In this document: positions 1 to 11,189 of the stretch, piece by piece
Numbering within the stretch: position 1 is the stretch's first letter
Layout of the letters: every line of letters starts with the position of its first letter
DNA from: Sclerodactyla briareus
Taxonomy: Eukaryota > Echinodermata > Holothuroidea > Dendrochirotida > Sclerodactylidae
Reading direction: 5' to 3'
Length of the DNA stretch: 64,000 nucleotides
Assembly (NCBI GenBank): GCA_026419785.1
Contig: JAODTK010004444.1
Location: 62,001-126,000 of the forward strand
Notes under the pieces: generated by a model
Told to the model about the DNA's origin: nothing
Seen by the model: the letters and a program-made list of their open reading frames with translations, nothing else
Databases searched by the model: none
Program-made: the position numbers and the translations under genes

Positions 1-3000
1 TTTTGGGCACACAAGTTACTAATTAAGTAAGGTAATTAACAACTATTTTATAAGTTTATTATTTAGGGGCTCGTTGGCAAATGAACCGTGGAATGCTATG
101 TACTTGGTTTGGCACCAGATGCGGGGATTATAAGATAAGTGAACTGATCAGATTTTTCAGCGTATAATAGGTGTTAAGTCGTCTAATTTGCATAATTATG
201 CGAAATTCAAAAGTTTTGCTCGGATTTTCAACGAAACTTTTGAATATGTGTCTAACCATCCTAACTTCAGTCCCGAATTTTTTTAACAAAGATCGGGTTC
301 ACTGGAGTCCTTCAACGTGTCAATTGCATATTTATGCGGTCATTTTTATAGTTTTGTCCGAATTTGTGAAGATTGGTAAAATTGCTAAATATCGCATAAT
401 TCAGGAAATTTTTAGTCACATTTCCACGAGGCTTTTACTCCTTTAGTGATATTGTCAAGAATTAGTCCTTTCAAAATTTTGAAATTGTCACTGATATTAG
501 ACTTTTCCTGCTAATGCTGATACCGAAATCCTTAAGCAACACGTGGAATCCTTGTGATAGGCCAGTTCATAGTTCTAAGGGCGCATGCTCACCACAAGCA
601 GTTCGGGGGGAATAGACAAAATTCGGTCAGATTCCCCCAGCAATATCGTTTTACGGCCATTTTTAAATTGTCACCACTATTGAAAACGTGCAACCAATTC
701 ATCCCATGCTTTTCGAATGTGATGGTTGATTATTGTTTGTATGGTGACTATTAGAAGTAAGCACTGTCGCGCTAAAAAAAACCAGCGAGACACTGGCGAT
801 CGCCTTGATTTTCTTTCAGATAACATTATAAATTGTCTCTAAGACTATTCATGTTGCTGGAGTGATCCGCTGACTAAAACGGGAATGTCTCCATTAAAGG
901 TGTTAAAAAAAACGAAATATAATGGGCGTGGCAATAACTGCCTCGTATATTTTTTTCCTTTTTGGTCGATATCACTAATAACCAATTACTGACAAAAGGT
1001 TTTGAACGTGAATCTATGTGTGAAACCTGTTTGGATCACACCTGCACTGATATATTCCCATTTTTTCGCCAATACTTCCGTCCTGGATAAAGTCGGTACT
1101 CGTCTGCATCCGACCCGTCATACGATTAGGCATTACCTTTGAACACAGGACGGAATATTCCTAAGAATTTAAGTGACATTCCCAATGGAAACCCATCTAA
1201 GCCCAGTGTGATACATATACAAATACAGGCATTATCAAGACGTGATTTGAGATAAACGGGTAATACAATTACTCAAGTTCTTTCTTCTCGCTTGTGTTCC
1301 TTTTTCGTAACGTGGAGTCATCGAAGCAAAAACACTAAAATGGTATTTCATGTGTTTCCATTGTCTGCATTTTATTGCGTGTGGTATAACTTTCAATAAG
1401 TTCTTCCGGCTTCATTCGCAAACAATGACAATATGACATCTCGCGGAAAAGACAGAATGTGGATTAAAGGCTAATGTGTATCCGATGAGACCGCATCAGC
1501 TATTGCAAAATTGCGCTTGTGTCACATCACCGGCAGGGGAGGAAGAGGTGAGGGGGTGGGGGTTGTGGTTTTAATATCCAAATATAAGACAAAGTTTAAT
1601 GCTTAATGCTATAATTTTCGTACCGAACAACCTATAGATGGGGTCCGGAAGAAAGAACCGTTTAAAATCATTCCACAATATAGATTGTTCAATCATTTCA
1701 TAGGCCTCATATAAGAATGTTTCAATTCATTTCATAGGCTAGTGCAAACCCAGGGCGTTTCTGGTTTACTTCCTGCCGTTTGTATAATATGTGTCACCAA
1801 TTTATTTTGTACCGTACTGATGATCATTGTGGGAAAACAACCATGGAATTGAATTATGAACATGCCGCATTTACCATGGTTTATAGGCAGCCTCTGCCGT
1901 TTCCCCGTGATGTCAGATTTCTCGAATTCCTAAAAAAACAATCGAATATTTCCAACGAGGCACATGCTGGAACCTCAATTGGGCTGTGGGTTTCGATATG
2001 TTCGATCTTCTCATCACCTGTGGCTAGTTTGAACAATATGTTACTCGAAAACATTTTTTTCAAGTTTTCGAGGTACTTAAGCCTACCTTCGAAACTTGAA
2101 ATAAAAATGACAAAATTATGAGATCGAACATATGGTATTTTGGAATATTTCATCGAATATTTTATTTGATTCAATTTTCAACCATGGTCGTGACAAGATA
2201 CGACCATCTGTGACACATTGCAAATACGAAACGACACGAACGACCAGCGTTTTTTGTTTTTTTTTGTTTATATGTAAAATAAATAAAAAAAAACGATTTT
2301 AGCCGTATCATAGTAATAACACACGAATAATAATACATGTTTGAGTGAGTTTGCAACGCAGCTTAGAAGCATGTTGGCGCAACCGACCCTCTCGACAACT
2401 GGTAAAATTGTGCCAACATACGACACACCTGCTACCACCGTCTAAGTGGCTTCCCTCCTCTAGAAAATAGCGACAGGTGGAGTGAAACATTGCGTGTTAC
2501 GGCTTCCGCCCGGCTGGGCCGGAACATCATTAAATATCAGCACGGGACGACCCCGTTGAAACATGTAGTGATGGAAACTACAAAAGGAAGTGATAATATT
2601 TTTCTGGAGATATCGCTTCCTGTAGACTAATAACAAGTTGGACCAGGCTAGGGAGAAAGAAATTGTAATGAGGAGTACCAAACGCCTAAAAATGTAGGGA
2701 AAATTCCTCATGCTAAACGAACGTGCGTTTCTAATCTCTCAAAGATCTTCTGTAATACGAGTAACAATGAAATCTGCTTCTGACACCATCTCCACTGATT
2801 CCTATCCCTTCTAAGCCTGAGTAGGAGCATTTAACACGAAACAATTTCAAAGCATCAGGTTCATGCATCTTAAATGAAACAGTAATTAGCTTGTATATAG
2901 ATGGTCAAAGGAACAAGCTAAGATGAATTGATGCTCTCAACAATCCCACAGGGCAACATTATTTCCCCTGGATCTAAACGTTCCTTAATATTAATACATT

Positions 3001-4600
3001 CATGATCATCGCTGCTTTTACAAGTCTGCGGACAACGTTTTTAGTGTTATTCTCTGTTCAATTTTTTGGCCTACTTTTTACATTTAGATTTTGTTACACT
3101 CACATTTGAAAACAGAATGGATAAACATCATATTTACATTCATATCTACTTACATTTTGACAATTCTAACGACACTTCCAAGTGCCGTAAAACTGCCATC
3201 AGGGCATATAAGCCTAAATATTGAGATATTATTGTATGTTGTATTGCTGTTGTATTCCATTTGAGTAAAAGTAACTCACGCCAAGGATCTTGATACTTAT
3301 ATAGAAATCAATGAAAATTACACTCTACTCTCGGTAGCATATGGATTCCTCATGAAATTCATATCATTTGGCAAAGATTGGAAATTCGCATCAACAGCTG
3401 CTGTATAAACAAGACCTGTTCACTATTTGGGATATCTGCTCAATGTCATTAATAGCTCACAGCTGAATACTGACTCATGAACAAGGTAAGTAGATTGAAC
3501 GCTTGCGAGTTAGTTCGTAATATTTTCGATCCAATCAGAATAACTAGGCTGTCGATCCTCAGCACATTATCGCAGTCCACAATAAGGTTACGTTATTACG
3601 TGTCCTCAGCAAACATTCACATAATCAATCAAATATCCAAACCAGGTTCTGAAATCGCAAACGAACTTCTCCAAGCGATTTGAAAGTTACATAACATTTC
3701 AAACCTGGTTTTCATAGGACGCCCGAAATCCAGCTGACACTGTTATTGCATCAATTCACTCAACGCGGATACTCCCTCCGTAACGGTCCATGCTCGCGTT
3801 TTTTTGAAGGAAGACAAGTATTTGATGAGCCTTTGCGAGCGGCTACAGCCATTGTTTAGAAGAGACAGCAACAAACAGGGATCCGACTGTCGATTCCCCT
3901 AACGATAAGCGACTTAGTCACCCGCGGAGGACTCAATGTGTAAGTGCGAGGAAAACAGGCGTAAGAGCAAAGGGAGGAGAGGGGTAGGATAGATTTGTTG
4001 AGAAGTAGGAATACTATTATAGAAATGATAAATATAGAAGACGCCAAACGCCGAAAAATCCAAAAGAAGAACTAGAACGACAGCCGAAAGGAGATAACCA
4101 TATGATACGTATTATTTTTTTTTTTTTTTTTTTTTTTTCGCATATCTAAACAAATAATTTCGGGATTGTGGTAATTGCCAATGTTGCCAAAGGACCATCA
4201 TTTTTAAAGAACATACCTTATGTTAAGATTATCTTCTTCTCACCAAACCAAACAATACTTTTTGTTCACGAGGTCATGAGTGACACAATTTAACATTACA
4301 TGAACCCCTAATGGCATGGCATATCAGTCTTTGCACATAAACATGCCGTACATTGATTCGCAACATTGTTCATTGGTAAATAAAGGCCCAATTAATAGTT
4401 AAGTCTATCGATATTATAGAGGAATGGTGAAGAAAGAAAAAACAAACAAACAAGACAAAGCGAGGAGGCACACAGAAGGGAATTGGCCCTCTTAAAACCA
4501 AATTAGACCTATTCCAATCCGCTGGCATAAATTCCAAAATGTATTTCCCTAATCCCTTTAACTAAAAGCTTAGCAACACTCGATCTGTTATTTCATGCAT
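1..4600. other. No recognised gene or element
   Basis: AT-rich DNA without any reading frame or splice-bounded exon that I recognise on either strand. A 24-base poly-T run lies at 4115-4138. A hydrophobic minus-strand stretch near 3990-4060 was considered as a membrane exon for the gene to its right but is not supported by more than composition. Confidence 0.5.
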
Positions 4601-4642
4601 TAGCTATGGCCATTGATCTATGGAATGGGAACTAAATCTTAC

Positions 4643-4699
4643 CGGTAGGCTTGCCTGGCTTGCTAATTGTCGTAGGAGTTTCTGTACTGTCGGGTTTCG
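4643..4699 (-). CDS. Pro/Thr-rich microexon (57 nt), best preserved copy
   Basis: Read on the minus strand, the exon follows CTATTTTTAG and is followed by GTAAGAT. It is exactly 57 nt, starting with two bases that finish a codon and ending with one base that begins the next. Spliced to a copy of itself it gives the 19-residue repeat AKPDSTETPTTISKPGKPT. This is the most 3' complete copy of the array. Thr, Ser and Pro dominate, as in O-glycosylated stalks. Function is inferred from composition only. Confidence 0.6.
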
Positions 4700-4915
4700 C
4701 TAAAAATAGAAAATGGAAGAGGCATGTTAAAATGAGACATGATGTTAGGCACAATATTCATGGTATTTTTACTACACGATTGAAGAAGCGGGGAGTGTTG
4801 TTCGCAGTTCTAGTTCCTTTATTATAAATGTAGCGAGAAGAACTCTGAAAGCTAATCACATATCATACATTGGAAATTTAAGTTTTCACGATATGTTCTC
4901 CAAAATAAATCTTAC

Positions 4916-4975
4916 CGGTCGGCTTGCCGATCGTAGTGTTAGTTGTCGTAGGAGTTTTAGTACTGTCGGGTTTCG
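4916..4975 (-). CDS. Pro/Thr-rich microexon (60 nt)
   Basis: Same phase-1/phase-1 microexon type, 60 nt, with intact donor GTAAGATT. The end of the repeat reads NTTIGKPT, and NTT is an N-glycosylation sequon. The sequence upstream of its acceptor differs from the usual unit because the flank changes to the 'cattactcaatag' intron type at 4977. Confidence 0.55.
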
Positions 4976-5328
4976 CTACATTACTCAATAGTATCTTTAT
5001 TACACGATTAGAGAAGCACGTAGTGTTGTACGCAATTCTAGTACCTGTATCAGAACTTTAGCATCCAGAATTCTGAAAGCTAATCACATATCATACACAT
5101 TACACATTGGAAATTCAAGTTTCTCACGATATGTTCTCCAAAATAAATCTTACCGGTCGGCTCGCCGATCGCCGAAAATGTAAAATGCATGTTAAAATGA
5201 GACATGATGTTAGGCACAATATTCATGGTATTTTTACTACACGATTGAAGAAGCGGGGAGTGTTGTTCGCAGTTCTACCTTCATTAGAATTGTAGCATGC
5301 AAAACTCGATTCCCAAACTGAATCTTAC

Positions 5329-5388
5329 CGGTCGGCTTTTTGATCGTAATGTTAATTGTCGTAGGAGTTTCTGTACTGTCGGGTTTCA
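5329..5388 (-). CDS. Pro/Thr-rich microexon (60 nt), type A
   Basis: Intact acceptor (TTTTTTAG) and donor (GTAAGATT). It reads V-KPDSTETPTTINITIKKPT. It is the first of three 'type A' cores (5329, 6139, 6945) spaced about 808 bp apart in the higher-order repeat. The later two copies have indels (67 and 71 nt). Confidence 0.55.
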
Positions 5389-7240
5389 CTAAAAAATAAG
5401 GAGGGAAAGGCTTGTTAAAATTAGTACACGTCATTAGGCACATTACTCAATAGTATCTTTATTACACGATTAGAGAAGCACGTAGTGTTGTACGCAATTC
5501 TAGTACCTGTATCAGAACTTTAGCATCCAGAATTCTGAAAGCTAATCACATATCATACACATTACACATTGGAAATTCAAGTTTCTCACGATATGTTCTC
5601 CAAAATAAATCTTACCGGTCGGCTCGCCGATCGTAGTGTTATTTGCCGTGGAAGTTCCGGTAGTGTCGTATGGTCACTAAAAAATAAGATACATGGAAAG
5701 GCATGTTAAAATGCTTACATGGTTATTTGGCACAATACTCCATGGAATTTTCACGACACTACCTTCAATTAGAATTGTAGCAGATGCGATCTAAAAGTTA
5801 ATTCACATACACAATTTGGAAATTCAGTTCTTTCACGGTTGTTTCCCAAAACTAAACTAAACACCGGTCGTCTTGCCTTCGTATGTTAATTGTCGTAGAG
5901 TTTCGGTACTGTTTGGGTTTTCACTAAAAGAAGAATGTAAAATGCATGTTAAAATGAGACCCCAGAGTTAGGCACAATATTCATAGTATTTTTACTACAA
6001 CATAAAGAAGTCCGGAGTGTTGTTCGCAGTTCTCGCTTCAATTTAATGTAGCATGCAAAACTCTAAAAGCTATCACATATCTAATTGGAATTCAAGTTCT
6101 CTGCACGGTATGCTCCCAACAACTAATCTATTATAAACCTGTCGGCTTTTTGATCGTAGTGTTAATTGTTCGCTAGGAGTTTTCCTGTAACTGTCGGGTT
6201 TGTCACTAAAAAAAAAAGGAATGCTTGTTTTTTTTTAAAATTCGTACACGTCATTAGGCACATTACTCAATAGTATCTTTATTACAACGATTAGAGAAGC
6301 AGTAGTTGTTGTTCCAATTCTAGTACTGTAATCATAAATGTTAGCATGCAGACTCCAAAGCTAATCACATATCATTCACATTACACATGAAATTCAAGTT
6401 TCTCACGATATGTTCTCCAACTAAGTCTTACCGGTCGGCTCGCCGATCTGTAGTGTTATTTTCCGTGTAAGTCCCGGTAGTGTCGGGATGCACAAAAAAT
6501 ACATAATGGAAAAGGCCATGTTAAAATGCTTACATGTTATTTGGCACAATACTCCATGTAATTTTCACGACACTACCTTCCATTAGAATTGTAGCATGCC
6601 GGACTCTAAAATTAATTCACATACACATTGGAAATTCAAGTTCTCCACGGTATGTTTCCCAAACTAACTAGTACCGGTCGTCTGCCGATCGTAGTGTTTA
6701 TTGTCGTAGGGAGTTTTCGTACTGTTGGGGTTTCACTAAAAGAAGAATTTAAAATGCCTGTTAAATGAGACTGATTTTAGGCACAATCTTCATAAGTATT
6801 TTTACTACACGATTAAAGAATCAAGGAGTGTTGGTTCGCAGTTCTACCTTCATTAGAATTGTAGGCCTGCAAACTCTAAAAGCAATCACATATCATACTA
6901 GGAAATTCAAGTTCTGCACATATGACTCCCACACTGAATCGTACCGGTCGGGCTTTTTTTGATCGTAGTGTTAATTTTTCGTAGGAGTTTTTTCTGTACG
7001 GAGCTTCGGGTTTCACTACAAAAAAATAAGGAAACGGCTTTGTTAGAAATTCGTACCCGTCATTAGGCACATTACTCAATAGTAATCTTTATTACACTAA
7101 TTAGAAGCCGTAGTGTTGTTCTCACTTCTAGTACCTGTTTCAGAATTTTAGCATTGCAGAGCTCTAAAAGCTAATCACATTTTTCCCATTACACATTGAA
7201 ATTCAAGTTTCTCACGATATGTTCTCCAACTAAGTCTTAC

Positions 7241-7300
7241 CGGTCGGCTCGCCGATCGTAGTGTTATTTGCCGTGGAAGTTCCGGTAGTGTCGGGATGCA
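7241..7300 (-). CDS. Pro/Thr-rich microexon, type B, acceptor damaged
   Basis: 60-nt core reading HPDTTGTSTANNTTIGEPT-like sequence with donor GTAAGACT. Expected acceptor AG is missing one base (sequence is TTTGTG before the core). The sister copy at 6432-6492 has the same lesion, whereas the copy at 5616-5676 keeps AG but has an internal indel. Copies lie 809-816 bp apart. Confidence 0.4.
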
Positions 7301-7474
7301 CAAAGAATAAAATAATGAAAATGCAGTTAAATGCTTACATGTTATTTGGCCACAATACCCCATGGCATTTTCACGACACTACCTTCCTTAGATGTAGCAT
7401 GCCGACTCTAAAAGTTATTCACATACACTTGATTCAAGTTCCTTTCATCGGATGGTTCTCAAACTAAATCTCAC

Positions 7475-7534
7475 CGGTCGGCTTGCCGATCGTAGTGTTT
7501 ACTTGTCGTAGGAGTTTCGGTACTGTGGGTTTCA
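7475..7534 (-). CDS. Pro/Thr-rich microexon, type C
   Basis: 60-nt core with donor GTGAGATT. Its acceptor AG is intact and the base run ahead of it reads GTTTTAG. It is the third of the type C cores at 5865, 6675 and 7475, which are 800-810 bp apart. Confidence 0.45.
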
Positions 7535-8080
7535 CTCTAAAACGAAGAAAGGTAAAAGCATGTCAAATGGAGGACATGATGTCAAGGCCAATATTCATGT
7601 ATTTTTGCTACACGATTGAAGAAGCAGGGACGGTTGTTCGCAGTTCTACCTTCATTAAGATTGTAGCATGCAAAACTCTAAAAAGCTAATCACATATCAT
7701 ACATTGGAATCTCAAGTTCTGCACGGTATGTTTCCCAAAATAATCTGCCTTCGTCTTGTCCGATCGTAGTGGTAGTGTCGTGGGATTTCAATACCGTCGG
7801 GTCTCACTACAATAGGGATGGAAAAGGCTTGTTAAAGTGAGACATGTGGTTATTCACTATACCCATGGTATTTTTACTGCACGATTAAAGAAGCAGGGAG
7901 TGTTGTTCGCAGTTCTACCTTCATTAAGATTGTAGCATGCAAAACTCTAAAAAGCTAATCACCTATCATACATTGGAATCTCAAATTCTGCACGGTATGT
8001 TTCCCAAACTGAATCTTACCTGTCGGCTTGTTGATCGTAGTGTTAATTGTCGATGATTTCAGTACTGTCGTGTTTCATCA

Positions 8081-8889
8081 CTAAACAAGGCGATCGCCAA
8101 AAAGTGTCTCGCCTGGGTGCGTGATCGGTGGTTTCTATTAGCCTATTCACTACACTACACACTATACCAAACCAACGTAGTTCATGCAGACCATCGTCAT
8201 GTCAAACGAACATCACATATTTTCACATATAACAAAAAAGTTCCTAAAAAACTGACCAATAAGTTGAATCTTTTTACAAAATGCCTTAATTGCTTTTTTG
8301 TTTCTTCCTCACCTCCCCCCACTCTTCTCTCCATAATTACCCAAATTTAAATAAAGTTTTATCACTCAGTCAACTCACCTTCCTTGACCCAAATCAACTT
8401 GAAATGTTCTACATCCCTTTAGCAGCCCGGCTTCTTTGCCTTTCAAAATCATTTTCTTCATTATTCTTGCCTTTTATTTCCAAGCATCCAGGAACCAATG
8501 CCACCCCCCCTGTCAGCAGCGAACACCCTCCCCCGCCTCCCTCACACACCAACAAACTATCCCCACGCAGCAGTCAAGGATGTTCAAAATATATTTTAGG
8601 TAACCTCCACATTTGTCCCCAGTCCCCCAGGCAAGAAGAGAGGGGAACAAATGTTTACAGTATTTTTGAATGTCTAATCAACCTAATCAAAGTGGTTGGT
8701 AAGAGAGGTTTGCGTGTGGCAGCATATACAGCACAAGTTTTCCAACAGGATCTAGGGTTTACTCGTTCCTCAGTGCTTTATTTCTAACAGAAGTTATTAT
8801 TAATAATAATAATATTACTAGACTTTAGAACGCTATTCACAGAAGCATCCCAGCGTGTACAGAACCAAAATCAATAACAGATGGGTTGT
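8081..8889. other. Interruption of the microexon array, unassigned
   Basis: From 8081 the array stops and unrelated sequence continues to about 10035. This first part has no recognised gene. A short stretch at 8745-8795 ('actcgttcctcagtgctttatt') recurs at 9745-9795, so the block contains its own duplicated pieces. Confidence 0.4.
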
Positions 8890-9150
8890 TGAGCAACATC
8901 TCTAAAAATTGACAGTGACGCCGCGGAACGCACATCACGAGGAGCCTATTCCACTAGTTGACAGAGTATTAGGTAAACGCTATCGCCGAGAGCATATCTA
9001 CTACGGTTTGGAATCACCAAACGGTTACGCTCGTGCGATGACCTTAAAGTACGCCCTGGGACGTACCTTTGCAGATGGCAAATTAAGTAAGAGGGCGCTA
9101 GACTGTTTAGACACTTGTATACAAAAACAAGATTCCTTAAAAACAATACG
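8890..9150 (-). pseudogene. LINE reverse transcriptase C-terminal fragment
   Basis: On the minus strand the frame reads LVFVYKCLNSLAPSYL, then RTLRSS, then LVIPNRSR. These are the signature pieces of the C-terminal tail of CR1/L2/Jockey-group non-LTR reverse transcriptases (consensus 'YKALNGLAPSYL ... RSLRSS ... L.VPRSR'). Only about 85 residues remain and no RT catalytic motif is present. A 136-residue plus-strand frame over the same bases is its antisense shadow. Confidence 0.7.
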
Positions 9151-9569
9151 CTTGGGAATCGTCAACCAGTGGAGTTCATTAATAAAAGGGGTTGCACTCA
9201 CTCGCCTGCTTGCTCTAAAAATAACGCGGGCAGCGCTGTTCAGAAGAACTGTAGAACGGCCTGGTCTTCTAAAGACAGTTACGAAAACAGGTCGTTACAA
9301 TATTCGAGCCGGGATGTAACTGAGGCGCGAGCTACATGGTGACAATGTTGACACAATATATCTGCGGATACGCCATATGTTCCTAATTGGGAAGTTAACA
9401 GATTGTCTTAGATGAGTGATGTAGTCGCTAAATGACATAGAGGATTAAAGAGAACCCCGATGTTGCGAACAGCAACACTGCGAGTAATATCGGCTTCACC
9501 AATAGTAAGTTAAATTGGTGGAAGCAGCTTTTGATTTGCTTTTGGTTTTGACTCATCCAGGACCGATGG

Positions 9570-9870
9570 GATATGATGGGATTCAATCAAAGTCATGAAC
9601 ATCAAACACATCAGATTCAGGACATGTTAACGGACCATACCTACTGAGTTAAGCGAATTCTTACCGAGTTGGACATTGGAATAAATTATGCAAATTGGCA
9701 CATACAATGAGCTTTAAACAGCAGTAAATTTGTCACAGGAGCTATGGTTCACTCGTTTCTCAGTGCTTTATTCTATGAAAAGTTATTACATGATGGACAT
9801 CAAATTCCTGAACATCAAACACATCAGATCCAGAAAATGTTAACGGACCATACCTACTGAGTGTGTATGG
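9570..9870 (+). repeat. Diverged direct duplication
   Basis: The stretch 9575-9655 (gaacatcaaacacatcag ... ggaccatacctactgag) is repeated at 9788-9866 with scattered changes. The second copy runs straight into the CA microsatellite. Confidence 0.65.
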
Positions 9871-9873
9871 AAC

Positions 9874-9884
9874 ATACACACACA

Positions 9885-9966
<82 letters not shown>
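9874..9966. repeat. (CA)n microsatellite
   Basis: Nearly pure CA dinucleotide run of about 90 bp. Long frames through it are His/Thr or Val/Cys dipeptide artefacts. Confidence 0.95.
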
Positions 9967-9968
<2 letters not shown>

Positions 9969-10127
9969 ACACCATAGTGACCACTAAGTCTCTTCCTGAA
10001 TTTCATTCAGGCGAGACAAAAAGGAGGAAAAGGCTTGCTAAAATTAGTACACGTCATCAGGCGCAATACTTAATAGTATCTTTATTACACGATTAAAAAA
10101 GGGGCAGGGAGTGTTGTTCGCAGTTGA

Positions 10128-10516
10128 TTTGATTTTGATTGCTACGGGTTCAGGAAGCCAATTTGACCCATCATGGAACCCTAACCGATTTTTTTTCTGA
10201 TCGTGGATGAGCACCCGGCGACAACTCGCCTTCTTTTCTAGACTAGTGCTCAGATGATATCGAGGCAGGAGAGTTGACACCCAATCCCTGCCTAAACAAG
10301 CCGACCGCGAGCCTATTGCAAGTGCCCCCCCCGACACACACCCCCCGGAAATGGACAAAGCCCAAGATCAACAGAAGGACCAGGAACAAGCCAGTCGAAC
10401 TGCAGATACAGCCACTTTTGGAAAACGCCCGGTGCTGGTCGGCTGGAATTCGAATCCGGGACCTTTCGCATGCAAAGCGAACCCTGATACCGCTCTACTA
10501 TCCTTCCGCTCAGTTA
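10128..10516 (-). mobile_element. tRNA-derived SINE inside the microexon array
   Basis: Read on the minus strand, the head at about 10510-10435 looks like a tRNA. It has an A-box-like GTAGAGCGGTATC, an anticodon-arm-like CGCTTTGCATGCGAAAG (TGC in the loop), and a B-box-like GGATTCGAATTCC. A body of about 300 bp follows. Both flanks are pieces of the microexon unit: 10036-10126 matches the 'acgtcatcaggcgcaat' intron and 10517-10600 continues it, so the SINE landed in an array unit. Being so diverged in the acceptor stem, it is more likely a SINE head than a functional tRNA-Ala gene. Confidence 0.6.
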
Positions 10517-10619
10517 TACGTACCTGTATCAGAACGTAGCATGCAGAACTTTAAAAGCTAATCACATATCATATACTTTTCAAGTTCTTCACGATATTTT
10601 CCTCCAAACTAAATCTTAC

Positions 10620-10681
10620 CGGTCGTCTTGCCGATCGTAGTGTTTTAGTTGTCGTAGGAGTTTCGGTGCTGTTGGGTTTCA
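10620..10681 (-). CDS. Outlying Pro/Thr-rich microexon (62 nt)
   Basis: Same core as the array at 4.6-8.1 kb, with donor GTAAGATT and acceptor TTTTAG intact. Its length of 62 nt breaks the 57/60-nt rule: an extra T run ('tgtttta') marks a two-base insertion. Flanking intron sequence at 10690-10870 is of array type. It is the most 5' member of the array on the minus strand, separated from the rest by the 8.1-10.0 kb block and the SINE. Confidence 0.45.
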
Positions 10682-10982
10682 CTAAAAGAAGAAACGTAAA
10701 AGGCATGTTTAAATGCCATACATGATGTTTTGTTAGACACAATAATCCATGATACTACGCGCTGAAGAGCGGGAGTGCTGTTCGCAGTTCTACCTTCATT
10801 AGAATTGTAGCATGCAAAACTCTAAAAGCTAATCACATATCATACACATTGGGAATTCAAGTTTTGCCCGATATGTTTCTTAACCTAAGGCGTTTGACCC
10901 TTTTTGTCGAGCGCCAGCAGGTTAGCAATTCACTCTGTTGTAAGAACCTTTTTAGAAACCTGATGAGGAAGGGGACCTAAAT

Positions 10983-11135
10983 GATAGTTAGTTTAGTTTA
11001 GTTTAGTTTAGTTAGTTTGTAGGTTAGTTTTAGGTTAGTCTAGTCCTGTCTAGTTCAGTGTAGTTTAGGTTAGTTTAGTTTAGTTGTAGTTTAGTTTAGG
11101 TTAGTTTATTTGTTAGTGTAGTTTAGTTTAATGAA
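10983..11135. repeat. Degenerate (TTTAG)n pentanucleotide repeat
   Basis: Runs of 'tttag' with one- and two-base variants (ttaggttag, tgtagttt) over about 150 bp. It is internal and irregular, so not a telomere. Confidence 0.8.
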
Positions 11136-11189
11136 AAGGGATAAGGAAGGGACAAAATCCCCTCATGAGAAACCCTGGAAGCCACAACC

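Larger units (their letters stand above)
4600..8110 (-). repeat. Tandem array of Pro/Thr-rich microexon units
   Basis: About 14 repeat units of roughly 230-330 bp, each holding one 57-71 nt exon-like core read on the minus strand. Core ends (low-high) are 4643-4699, 4916-4975, 5154-5172 (partial), 5329-5388, 5616-5676, 5865-5923, 6139-6205, 6432-6492, 6675-6735, 6945-7015, 7241-7300, 7475-7534, 7749-7805 and 8020-8080. Well-kept copies have an acceptor (pyrimidine/T-rich then AG) and a donor of the form CCG|GTAAGAT. Each core reads as KPDSTETPTT-type Pro/Thr-rich sequence and starts and ends in phase 1, so adding or skipping a unit keeps the frame. Flanking intron sequence is repeated along with the exon. 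Several cores have 1-11 nt indels (lengths 59, 61, 67, 71) or lost AG/GT signals, especially from 5.6 to 7.1 kb. A further unit lies at 10620-10681. The array may be the mucin-like stalk of a secreted or membrane protein; its parent gene is not proven. Confidence 0.75.

Noticed and set aside
3856..4075. Hydrophobic minus-strand stretch (SSIFIISIIVFLLL) as a membrane exon for the microexon gene
   Set aside because: T/A-rich introns give such frames often; splice signals are weak and no family tail follows.
8909..9319. 136-residue plus-strand frame
   Set aside because: Antisense to a clear LINE RT tail on the minus strand.
10435..10512. Functional tRNA-Ala (TGC) gene on the minus strand
   Set aside because: Boxes are recognisable but the acceptor stem does not pair and a SINE body follows.
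10983..11135. Telomere-like repeat
   Set aside because: Pentamer TTTAG, irregular and internal; not a metazoan telomere unit.
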